NCBI GenBank assembly: GCA_016292445.1
Contig: JAEDIN010000074.1
Location: 1-5,503, forward strand
From: Oscillospiraceae bacterium
Lineage (GTDB): Bacteria; Bacillota; Clostridia; Oscillospirales; Oscillospiraceae
Reading direction: 5' to 3'
DNA: 5,503 bases
The notes below the pieces were generated by a model. That model was given only the letters and a program-made list of their open reading frames with translations. It was not told the DNA's origin and ran no database searches. A program made the position numbers and the translations under genes. Shown in pieces: positions 1-5,503 of the stretch; position 1 is the stretch's first letter, and every line of letters starts with the position of its first letter.

Positions 1-743
1 CTTTCGCCGTATGCCTTGCCTATTTTTTCATCGGTATACGCCTTTTGCGCGGCGTTTTCCATGGTCTGCGCCCAGAAATCGGCGGTAGCCTTCGCGGAGC
101 TCAAAATCTCCGCACCCCACGGGGTTTTGCCGATGTCCGTCATATCGCCCTCGAGCAGTTCGATCTGACGCTTTGCCCATTTATCAGGCCTTGCGTGGCT
201 CTGCATCTTCTTGTGCAGGCTCAAAACTATGTTGGCAAGACGGCTGTCATCCCGACCTGCGCCGACGGAGTCTGCAAGCATCAGAAACTCCTCGCTCGGT
301 TCCTCGTAGGCAGCGTCCATTACACGCTCTATCACGCGCTGCTTTATCGCCTCGGAGCGGTCCTCCTCTATGACCTTGAATTCCGGCGAGAGTCCCGCCG
401 CATGGCAGTTTTCGCGCAGAAACGCAGCGCAAAAGCTGTGAATCGTGCCTATCTGCGCCTTCTGGCACAGTGCGCTTTGGCGGCGAAGCCTGCGGTTGTC
501 GGGCTCGGCAGCAAGGCGCGCGGCAATCTCGTCAACTATGCGGCTTTTTAATTCTGCCGCCGCAGCCTTGGTGAAGGTAATTATAAGAAAGCTGTCGATA
601 TCCGCGTCATCACTTATACGCGCAAGCAGTCGCTCGGTCAAGACCTTGGTCTTGCCGCTGCCTGCCGCCGCAGATACGAGTATCGCGCGGCCACGGGTCT
701 CGATGGCGGCTTTCTGTGACTTTGTCGGGGAAAAATCAGCCAT
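1..743 (-). CDS. addA: AddA, ATP-dependent helicase/nuclease subunit A (N-terminal 247 codons, cut by window edge)
   Basis: This is the motor subunit of the cytoplasmic AddAB helicase-nuclease, which unwinds and resects DNA from double-strand ends and helps load RecA. The visible part is the start of a UvrD/Rep superfamily 1A helicase domain. It has a Q-motif-like start (TKSQKAAIE, Q10) and a Walker A motif AAAGSGKT at residues 25-32 with K31. Motif Ia follows as TFTKAAAAELKSRI (56-69), then GTIHSFC (99-105), which is typical of AddA/RecB helicases. The ATG overlaps the addB stop by 8 nt (ATGGCTGA) and sits 5 nt after a near-perfect Shine-Dalgarno. Family members are about 1200 residues with a C-terminal PD-(D/E)XK nuclease, so roughly four fifths of the gene, including motifs II-VI and the nuclease, lies beyond position 1. 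No frameshift or stop is seen in the visible part. Identification is firm from motifs and from the addB neighbour; integrity of the rest cannot be judged. Confidence 0.95.
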   Translation of the reverse strand, partial: MADFSPTKSQKAAIETRGRAILVSAAAGSGKTKVLTERLLARISDDADIDSFLIITFTKAAAAELKSRIVDEIAARLAAEPDNRRLRRQSALCQKAQIGTIHSFCAAFLRENCHAAGLSPEFKVIEEDRSEAIKQRVIERVMDAAYEEPSEEFLMLADSVGAGRDDSRLANIVLSLHKKMQSHARPDKWAKRQIELLEGDMTDIGKTPWGAEILSSAKATADFWAQTMENAAQKAYTDEKIGKAYGE

Positions 744-3700
744 TGCCCTCACCTCCCTCAAGAATGCTCCACACCTTTGTGGCGGCAAGCTTCGGCATTT
801 TCCGCACCGACTCGCCGTTTTCGCCATCGGCAAAATGGCAGGCATCAAAGTAGTCGCAGTTTAAGCAGGCATTTTCCTGCTGGGCACGGTAATAGGGATC
901 TGCTGCAATGCTGCCGCGTTTAAGCTCGGCCGCCATATTGCGCAAGGTGCCGTCAATGTGCTTTGCGAGAAGTCCGAGACGCTCTGCCGACGCAAGCGCG
1001 TCCCCCTGCGCAACGCCCTCCTTGAATTTTACGGGGATATATCGCGGAGTTTCCGAATGCTCCATCGCGTTTATTACCGCCGGATCGTCTAAGATGAGTC
1101 CGCTGCGCTTTATCTGCTTGGCGCGTTCCTTTGCTATCTCCTCGTCGGACATATCCGCGCTCGCCGAGAGCATCACATCCCGGGCAGGAATATACAAAAC
1201 GCCTGCCGTCTCTATGTCTTTACCGTAGAGCAGATGTCCGTTTTCGCCGAGAGAAAACAAATACAAAAGCATTTGAAGTCCCATACCGTACCACACATCG
1301 CTCAAGGAAAAGCTCTTTCTTCCGGTTTTGTAATCGACCACGCGCAGATACAGCTTGCCCTCATGCAGCCAGCCGTCAACTCTGTCGGCAATGCCGGTCA
1401 GAATGAGGCTGTCCTCGCCCTCGCCGAGCTTTAACGGCGGCAGCGCGCTCGTTTTACCGAAGTCAAGCTCGAACGACAGCGGTGCAAAATCGGATACCCG
1501 CAGCTCGTTTGCCATGTCCGTGACCACCTGCCGCACATTTTTCGTTAAGCGACGGAACAGATATTCAAACCGCTTCGACTTTTCCTTGAAGTCGTTGAGC
1601 GTATCGTGTATGTATTCGGCGATATATTCTTCGCATATCCGACCCAGCGTATCGTCGTCGACCTTTTTGAAGCCGCCGAGCTTCATGACCTCATGCGCCG
1701 TGTTTTCGAGGATATAGTGCATGAACACGCCCATCTCCGGCGGTGTGAAGCCTGCCGGCTCTCGGGTCTTCGCCTTTAAGCCGTACTGCATGAAGTAGGC
1801 AAAGCGGCAGGAGGCAAATTTATCTATCCTCGACGCGGAAAGCCTTATATTTTCTCCGTAAAGGGCATTGACCGAGCGTCTTGACAGGCTGCCCCTCGTC
1901 ATCTCCGAGGCTCTGTAAAGTGCCTGCATTCTCTCGGGTGCAAGCTCGTCAAACAGCCGTGCCGCCGAGGCTTCGGCTGCTCCACCGCCGCAAAGGGCGT
2001 TGGCTGCAAGCTCGAGGGCCGGTGCTTTCGCGTTCATGCGCACCTGCGCCATATCGGCCGCCTTCGGCTCTATACCGAAAATCGCCGAGGCACGGTTAAC
2101 GACAAACGCCGCTCTCTGCGGTTCGCCGGAAGCGTCAAACGCAGGATAGCACAGGCACAGCGTTTCCGAGGGCAGGGTCAGGCAGTTGTAGATTAGCGAA
2201 AACTCCCTCCACAGCTCGCTGTCCCCCGCTCCGCCGAGGTCTATGTCCATTTCAAGCAGCCTGCGGCGTTCGTCCTGCGAGAACATACCCGTTTCGTCGC
2301 CGCTCTGCGGAAGTCTTGAATCGGATGCTCCGAGTACGATAAGGTGCTTTATGTTTCTACGGCGCATACGGTCAAAATCGCCCGCCGTCACACGGTCGAG
2401 CGCGGTGGGTATAGTGCCGACATCGTATTTTGACAGCATGAGCGTAAACAGCCTGCCGAAGCTGTCGCGGTCGATCTGCGTATCGCCCAGAACGGAGGCG
2501 CACTGCTCAAGTGCGGACACCGTTATATCCCATAGCTGCGCATACTCCTGCGCCGCCGCCTGCCTGCCGTTTTCGGTAAGCTGCTTTGATTTTTCCTCCA
2601 GTCTTTCGGCAAGGTCGAGGTTTTGCAGCAGCTCGGCAAGAGCCTGCGCCTGTGCGTTCGCCGTTTCCGCATTTTCGCTTGCTGCGGCAAAGGCAATGAG
2701 CGGAGCTGCCGCTTGGCGGCGAAGCCTGTTTATCCTGCGCAGCTTTTCGTTTGCTTCATCGTCATACTCACCGCCGAAGCCGTCCGGATGCAGCCGCCAG
2801 TCGCTCTCCTGCGTCCACGCGCTGCCCCGAAGCTGCCACATAAGCACATAGTTTTCAAGCTCATCGCACTCGTCCATGCTAAGACCCGTAAGGTCCGTAC
2901 GCAGATATGCCAGCATATCGCCGGCTTCCCAGCCGCCGCTTATTATCTCGTACACCGAGGCAATCAGCGCAGGCAGGGGCTTTGAGAAAAGATCCGCCTT
3001 TCTTGCAGTGTAAAGCGGCACACCGTAGCGTGAAAACGCGCTTTCAAGCGAAAGCCTGTAATCGTCAAAGCCGCGCACCGCAACGGCGATATCGCGCCAG
3101 CGGCAGCCGGTATCTCGCACAAGGCTTATCGCCCTTGCCGCGGCAAGCTCGCACTCACAGGCCATGTTGGGTGCGGTGTTAATATATACGCAGGGCTTAT
3201 CGCCCTCGAATTTTTCCGAGGAGTAGGAAAACAATTGGTCGGCAAAATAGCTTAGCGAAGCGTTTTTGCTCTGTGTCTGTGTATAATCCTTTACCTCGCT
3301 TTTTATGCCGTTTTCCTTTGCAAAGGCAAGAAGCCCTCTTGCCGTGATGCGTGAAAGCTCGAATATCTCGCTGCCGCCGGAAAGCCCGTCGCAGCCCAGG
3401 CAGACGGTGACGCTTGCGCCCTTCAGAAGCAGTGCCTCAATGACGCGCCTTTCCTGCGCGGTGAAATCGGTAAAGCCGTCTATGAAGATGCTCGTTTTTT
3501 CGTCTACGGAGCTTTGCTCTATCTGCCGGGCAAGCAGGGTGAGCCTGTCGGTGGGGTCGGCGTGGCCGTTTGCGACCACGGCATCATACGCTTCAAGGAT
3601 AAGCGATAAATCGTACAGCTTGTCACCGAGTGCACCCTCGCAGTCAAGCGACGCCTGCATGAGCTGCTCGGAGGATATGCACGCCGTTTTAAGCTCATCC

Positions 3701-4071
3701 ACCGCCGAAAGCAGCATCGTTTGAAGCTCGGCCTTTTTGCGTGCCGAGGAATAGACTCTGAGCCTTGAATAAAGCCCGTCAGCCGCAAGTGCCATACACA
3801 AAAGTCTGCCGCCCTTGTCAAGATACGGCACCGCGCCCCCGCCGAGCTCGGCATTTAGTTTTCTTGCCAGTCCGGTAAAGCTCAGCACCTCGGCATACAG
3901 CGAAAGACTGTCGCCGCATATCCGGCACAGCTCGCGCTCGGCCTCATGGCTGTACTGCTCGGGAACTATCAGAAACTGACCGCCCACACGGTGCTTGACA
4001 GCGTCATTTATTTTCTTCATCATCGCCGCAGTTTTGCCCGTACCGGCCTTGCCTATCACGATTTGAAGCAT
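736..4071 (-). CDS. addB: AddB, ATP-dependent helicase/nuclease subunit B (complete, 1111 aa)
   Basis: This is the second subunit of the AddAB helicase-nuclease (RexB-like), acting with AddA in double-strand break resection. It opens with a Walker A motif GKAGTGKT (7-14), then VPEQYSHEAE (36-45) and a motif II-like IFIDGFTDF around D198. GASDSRLP at 581-588 occupies the place of the conserved motif before the C-terminal nuclease half. The nuclease is RecB-like PD-(D/E)XK: GVFMH with H785, GIADRVD with D896, and VVDYKTG with D913 and K915. These correspond to the catalytic residues of RecB. An iron-sulfur staple is visible as C755 plus CLNCDYFDAC (C1069, C1072, C1078), the same C-x2-C-x5-C spacing as Bacillus AddB. 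In known AddAB the AddB motor does not drive translocation; AddB supplies one nuclease and recognises Chi. Length is close to the usual 1100-1200 residues. The start is fixed by an in-frame TAA at 4096-4098 with no other start between. It is first in the operon, followed by addA. Confidence 0.96.
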   Translation of the reverse strand: MLQIVIGKAGTGKTAAMMKKINDAVKHRVGGQFLIVPEQYSHEAERELCRICGDSLSLYAEVLSFTGLARKLNAELGGGAVPYLDKGGRLLCMALAADGLYSRLRVYSSARKKAELQTMLLSAVDELKTACISSEQLMQASLDCEGALGDKLYDLSLILEAYDAVVANGHADPTDRLTLLARQIEQSSVDEKTSIFIDGFTDFTAQERRVIEALLLKGASVTVCLGCDGLSGGSEIFELSRITARGLLAFAKENGIKSEVKDYTQTQSKNASLSYFADQLFSYSSEKFEGDKPCVYINTAPNMACECELAAARAISLVRDTGCRWRDIAVAVRGFDDYRLSLESAFSRYGVPLYTARKADLFSKPLPALIASVYEIISGGWEAGDMLAYLRTDLTGLSMDECDELENYVLMWQLRGSAWTQESDWRLHPDGFGGEYDDEANEKLRRINRLRRQAAAPLIAFAAASENAETANAQAQALAELLQNLDLAERLEEKSKQLTENGRQAAAQEYAQLWDITVSALEQCASVLGDTQIDRDSFGRLFTLMLSKYDVGTIPTALDRVTAGDFDRMRRRNIKHLIVLGASDSRLPQSGDETGMFSQDERRRLLEMDIDLGGAGDSELWREFSLIYNCLTLPSETLCLCYPAFDASGEPQRAAFVVNRASAIFGIEPKAADMAQVRMNAKAPALELAANALCGGGAAEASAARLFDELAPERMQALYRASEMTRGSLSRRSVNALYGENIRLSASRIDKFASCRFAYFMQYGLKAKTREPAGFTPPEMGVFMHYILENTAHEVMKLGGFKKVDDDTLGRICEEYIAEYIHDTLNDFKEKSKRFEYLFRRLTKNVRQVVTDMANELRVSDFAPLSFELDFGKTSALPPLKLGEGEDSLILTGIADRVDGWLHEGKLYLRVVDYKTGRKSFSLSDVWYGMGLQMLLYLFSLGENGHLLYGKDIETAGVLYIPARDVMLSASADMSDEEIAKERAKQIKRSGLILDDPAVINAMEHSETPRYIPVKFKEGVAQGDALASAERLGLLAKHIDGTLRNMAAELKRGSIAADPYYRAQQENACLNCDYFDACHFADGENGESVRKMPKLAATKVWSILEGGEGNG
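749..756 (-). promoter_or_regulatory. Strong ribosome binding site for addA, inside the addB 3' end
   Basis: GGAGGTGA on the minus strand lies 5 nt upstream of the addA ATG at 743. It is almost a full complement to the 16S rRNA 3' end. It is encoded within the last codons of addB (Gly-Gly-Glu) and fixes the addA start. Together with the 8-nt gene overlap it supports translational coupling of the two subunits. Confidence 0.85.
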
Positions 4072-4074
4072 TTT

Positions 4075-4083
4075 CTCACCGCC
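4075..4083 (-). promoter_or_regulatory. Ribosome binding site for addB
   Basis: GGCGGTGAG on the minus strand differs by one base from GGAGGTGAG and ends 3 nt before the ATG at 4071. It supports this start over the ATG at 4088, which is out of frame. It is weaker than the addA site. Confidence 0.65.
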
Positions 4084-4092
4084 TTCATGCGC

Positions 4093-4121
4093 ATTTTATC
4101 AAATTATTTATACAAGGGCAA
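4093..4121 (-). promoter_or_regulatory. Predicted sigma-A-type promoter of the addBA operon
   Basis: On the minus strand, a -35 TTGCCC (4116-4121), a 17-bp spacer and a -10 TAAAAT (4093-4098) preceded by an extended -10 TG (TGATAAAAT). Transcription would start near 4086, giving a very short leader of about 15 nt. The -35 falls in a small tandem repeat of TTGCCC, so the precise -35 register is uncertain. This is inferred from consensus match only. Confidence 0.6.
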
Positions 4122-4133
4122 GGGCAAGAACTC

Positions 4134-4151
4134 TTGACTGAATATTGTCAA
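4134..4151. repeat. Short inverted repeat TTGAC-N8-GTCAA between the divergent promoters
   Basis: Two perfect 5-bp arms (4134-4138 and 4147-4151) lie symmetrically around an 8-bp AT-rich centre. The repeat is 12 bp upstream of the addB -35 and 19 bp upstream of the aminotransferase -35, a position suited to a shared regulator. It matches no operator I can name with confidence, and arms this short can occur by chance in AT-rich DNA. Confidence 0.3.
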
Positions 4152-4170
4152 TGTTTTTAGCCCTTTGCGG

Positions 4171-4199
4171 TTGAATATGATTTTGCACGGTGATAAAAT
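4171..4199 (+). promoter_or_regulatory. Predicted sigma-A-type promoter of the aminotransferase gene
   Basis: A -35 TTGAAT (4171-4176), a 17-bp spacer and a -10 TAAAAT (4194-4199) with an extended -10 TG directly before it (TGATAAAAT). The surrounding DNA is visibly AT-rich compared with the coding regions. The start of transcription would be near 4206, giving a leader of about 55 nt. This is the best promoter match in the window, but is inferred from consensus only. Confidence 0.7.
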
Positions 4200-4222
4200 A
4201 TTGTTGCAAATTATTGGAGAAT

Positions 4223-4240
4223 ATGAATTTTCAGATATGA
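4223..4240 (+). other. Five-codon mini-ORF in the aminotransferase leader
   Basis: ATG AAT TTT CAG ATA TGA, preceded by GGAG at 4216-4219 with a tight 3-nt spacing. It is in the same frame as the aminotransferase start 39 nt downstream, and both begin ATGAATTTT (Met-Asn-Phe). It may be a chance ORF, a remnant of a duplicated start region, or a short leader peptide. Its TGA is the stop that limits upstream extension of the main gene. Confidence 0.2.
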
Positions 4241-4247
4241 GATTATG

Positions 4248-4253
4248 AAAGGA
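4248..4253 (+). promoter_or_regulatory. Ribosome binding site for the aminotransferase
   Basis: AAAGGA, continuing as AAAGGAAG, lies 8 nt before the ATG at 4262. This is normal spacing and supports 4262 rather than the mini-ORF ATG at 4223, which is separated from the gene by an in-frame TGA at 4238-4240. Confidence 0.75.
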
Positions 4254-4261
4254 AGAACAAA

Positions 4262-5458
4262 ATGAATTTTTCAAGCAAAATTGAAAAGTGCGGTCTTTCA
4301 CCCATGCGCAAGTTTGCTCCCTATGCAAACGAGGCCGTAAAAAAAGGCAAGAAGCTGTACCACCTGAACATCGGTCAGCCCGATATCGCCACCCCGGCGG
4401 CATATTTTGAAGCCGTCAAGGACTTCTCCCAGCCCGTTCTGGCATATGCTCCCTCCGACGGCGTTCCCGTGATGATAGACGCTATCGTTGACTATTACGG
4501 CAAGATAGGCGCACCCATCACCAACAAGCAGGTGCTTATCTCCACCGGCGGCTCCGAGGCATTGCAGATGGCTCTTGCCAGCATTCTCGATGAGGGCGAC
4601 GAGATAATCATTCCCGAACCGTTCTACCCCAACTATTCGACCTTTGTCACCCTCACCGGCGCAACTATCCGTCCCGTCACCACCAAGCCCGAGGAGGGTT
4701 ACAAGTTCGCCGTTCGTGAGCGCATCGAGGCCTGCATAAACGAGCATACCCGTGCCATCATGTTCACAAACCCCGGCAACCCCACCGGCACCATCCTCAC
4801 CGAGGAGGAGCTCAAGCTCATGGCGGATATCGCCAAGGAGCATAACCTGTTCATCATCGGCGACGAGGTCTACCGTGAGTTCGTTTACGGCGGTGAGAAG
4901 CTCATGAGCCTGCTCCAGCTTGAGGGCTATGAGGAAAATGTCGTTGTCATCGACTCCGTCTCCAAGCGCTTCTCCGCCTGCGGCGCAAGAATCGGCTGCA
5001 TGATAACCCGCAACACGGAGCTGTACAATCACGCAATGAAGTGGTGCCAGGGCCGTCTGTGTGCCTCCACCATCGACCAGATTGCCTCCGCCGCTCTGTA
5101 TTCCGTCGGTCCCGAGTACTTCGACGCAGTCCGCAAGGAATACTGCGCAAGAAAGGATTGCCTCGTCGAGGGTCTTAAAAAGATTCCCGGCGTTGTCTAC
5201 TCCGAGCCGAAGGGCGCGTTCTATGTCATGGCGGCACTGCCCGTTGACGACGCCGAGAAGCTGCAGATGTTCATGCTTCAGGAGTGGGACGACAACGGCG
5301 AAACGCTCATGTTCACTCCGGCAGAGAGCTTCTACAAGACTCCCAACACCGGCAAGAACGAGATCCGCATGGCTTATGTCATAAACGAAGCCGATATCAC
5401 TCGTTCCATGGAGCTGCTCAGGAAGGGCATCGAGGCATACAACGCAAAGAATAAATAA
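4262..5458 (+). CDS. PLP-dependent class I/II aminotransferase, aspartate aminotransferase-like (complete, 398 aa)
   Basis: This is a cytoplasmic fold-type I, PLP-dependent enzyme that moves an amino group between an amino acid and a 2-oxo acid. Motifs in order are GQPD (38-41) in the substrate/N-terminal segment, STGGSEAL (94-101) for the PLP phosphate loop, NPGNPTG (170-176) with N173, and GDEVYREF with D201 (pyridine nitrogen) and Y204. SVSKRFSACGARIG follows, with K235 as the Schiff-base lysine and R243 as a phosphate ligand. R369 in NEIRMAYV is the expected binder of the substrate alpha-carboxylate. All key residues are present and the length is typical of the family (about 390-400). It resembles the aspartate-aminotransferase-like proteins of Bacteroidales and Clostridia, but substrate cannot be set from sequence alone; other acidic or aromatic amino acids are possible. 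It is monocistronic as far as seen, divergent from addB and followed by a hairpin. The start is supported by an upstream in-frame TGA (4238-4240) and the ribosome binding site. Confidence 0.93.
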   Translation: MNFSSKIEKCGLSPMRKFAPYANEAVKKGKKLYHLNIGQPDIATPAAYFEAVKDFSQPVLAYAPSDGVPVMIDAIVDYYGKIGAPITNKQVLISTGGSEALQMALASILDEGDEIIIPEPFYPNYSTFVTLTGATIRPVTTKPEEGYKFAVRERIEACINEHTRAIMFTNPGNPTGTILTEEELKLMADIAKEHNLFIIGDEVYREFVYGGEKLMSLLQLEGYEENVVVIDSVSKRFSACGARIGCMITRNTELYNHAMKWCQGRLCASTIDQIASAALYSVGPEYFDAVRKEYCARKDCLVEGLKKIPGVVYSEPKGAFYVMAALPVDDAEKLQMFMLQEWDDNGETLMFTPAESFYKTPNTGKNEIRMAYVINEADITRSMELLRKGIEAYNAKNK

Positions 5459-5471
5459 GAAAGCATATGCA

Positions 5472-5503
5472 AGCCCGGCGAGTGCATCCGCACCCGCCGG
5501 GCT
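5472..5503 (+). terminator. Probable intrinsic terminator hairpin after the aminotransferase gene
   Basis: AGCCCGGCG (5472-5480) pairs perfectly with CGCCGGGCT (5495-5503). Within the loop, GTGC (5482-5485) pairs with GCAC (5490-5493) around a 4-nt ATCC loop, with a single A/C mismatch between the two stems. It starts 14 nt after the stop codon. The window ends exactly at the base of the stem, so the T-run needed to confirm a Rho-independent terminator cannot be seen. As a near-palindrome it could also serve a converging gene to the right. Confidence 0.65.

Noticed and set aside
45..551. A 168-codon plus-strand open frame over addA
   Set aside because: It is antisense to the clear AddA helicase N-terminus (Walker A, motif Ia, GTIHSFC) and has no recognisable domain or good ribosome binding site.
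2243..2851. A 202-codon plus-strand open frame, Ser/Ala/Cys-rich
   Set aside because: It is antisense to the intact middle of addB; its composition is what the reverse of that codon usage produces.
4086..4088. Upstream ATG as an alternative addB start
   Set aside because: It is out of frame with addB, and the addB frame has a TAA at 4096-4098 with no other start codon between it and 4071.
4134..4160. TTGACT as a -35 box for the plus-strand gene
   Set aside because: The only hexamer near suitable spacing is TTTTAG at a 15-bp spacer, which is poor compared with TTGAAT/TGATAAAAT further down. The TTGAC is better explained as an arm of the inverted repeat.
4072..4261. LexA (SOS) box in the addB promoter region
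   Set aside because: No GAAC-N4-GTTC-like site is present. The two GAAC occurrences lack the matching second half, so SOS control of addBA is not supported here.
4298..5032. A 244-codon minus-strand open frame over the aminotransferase
   Set aside because: It is a shadow of the GC-rich aminotransferase codons: low-complexity Gly/Val/Leu/Asp composition, no family motifs and no promoter or ribosome binding site.
1..5503. tRNA, rRNA, riboswitch, CRISPR array, insertion sequence or phage attachment site
   Set aside because: Both strands are almost fully occupied by three intact coding frames, and I saw no spaced direct repeats, terminal inverted repeats, transposase motifs or structured RNA signatures in the short gaps.

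Overview
The window looks like ordinary chromosome from a moderately GC-rich member of the Bacillota, most likely a gut-type Clostridia/Oscillospiraceae relative. This rests on the addB-addA gene order, the AddAB-type (not RecBCD) enzyme, GGAGGTGA-type ribosome binding sites, sigma-A-like promoters with extended -10 elements, and an aminotransferase resembling those of gut Clostridia and Bacteroidales. The lineage is inferred from sequence character and is not proven.

Layout: the left three quarters (1-4071) is a minus-strand operon, addB followed by addA. addB is complete (1111 codons). addA overlaps the end of addB by 8 nt and runs off the left edge, so only its first 247 codons are present. 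An AT-rich divergent intergenic region (4072-4261) carries a good promoter candidate in each direction, a short inverted repeat between them, and a small leader with a five-codon mini-ORF. The right part (4262-5458, plus strand) is a complete PLP-dependent class I/II aminotransferase. It is followed by a GC-rich hairpin at the very end of the window that is probably its terminator.

How the genes work together: AddA and AddB form one heterodimeric helicase-nuclease that processes double-strand breaks for RecA-dependent recombination and degrades linear foreign DNA. The overlap suggests translational coupling and balanced synthesis. The aminotransferase is divergently transcribed and belongs to amino-acid metabolism; no functional link to addAB is visible beyond the shared intergenic region.

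I found no mobile element, CRISPR array, RNA gene or clearly new system. The points most worth a second look are regulatory and lie in the 190-bp divergent region.
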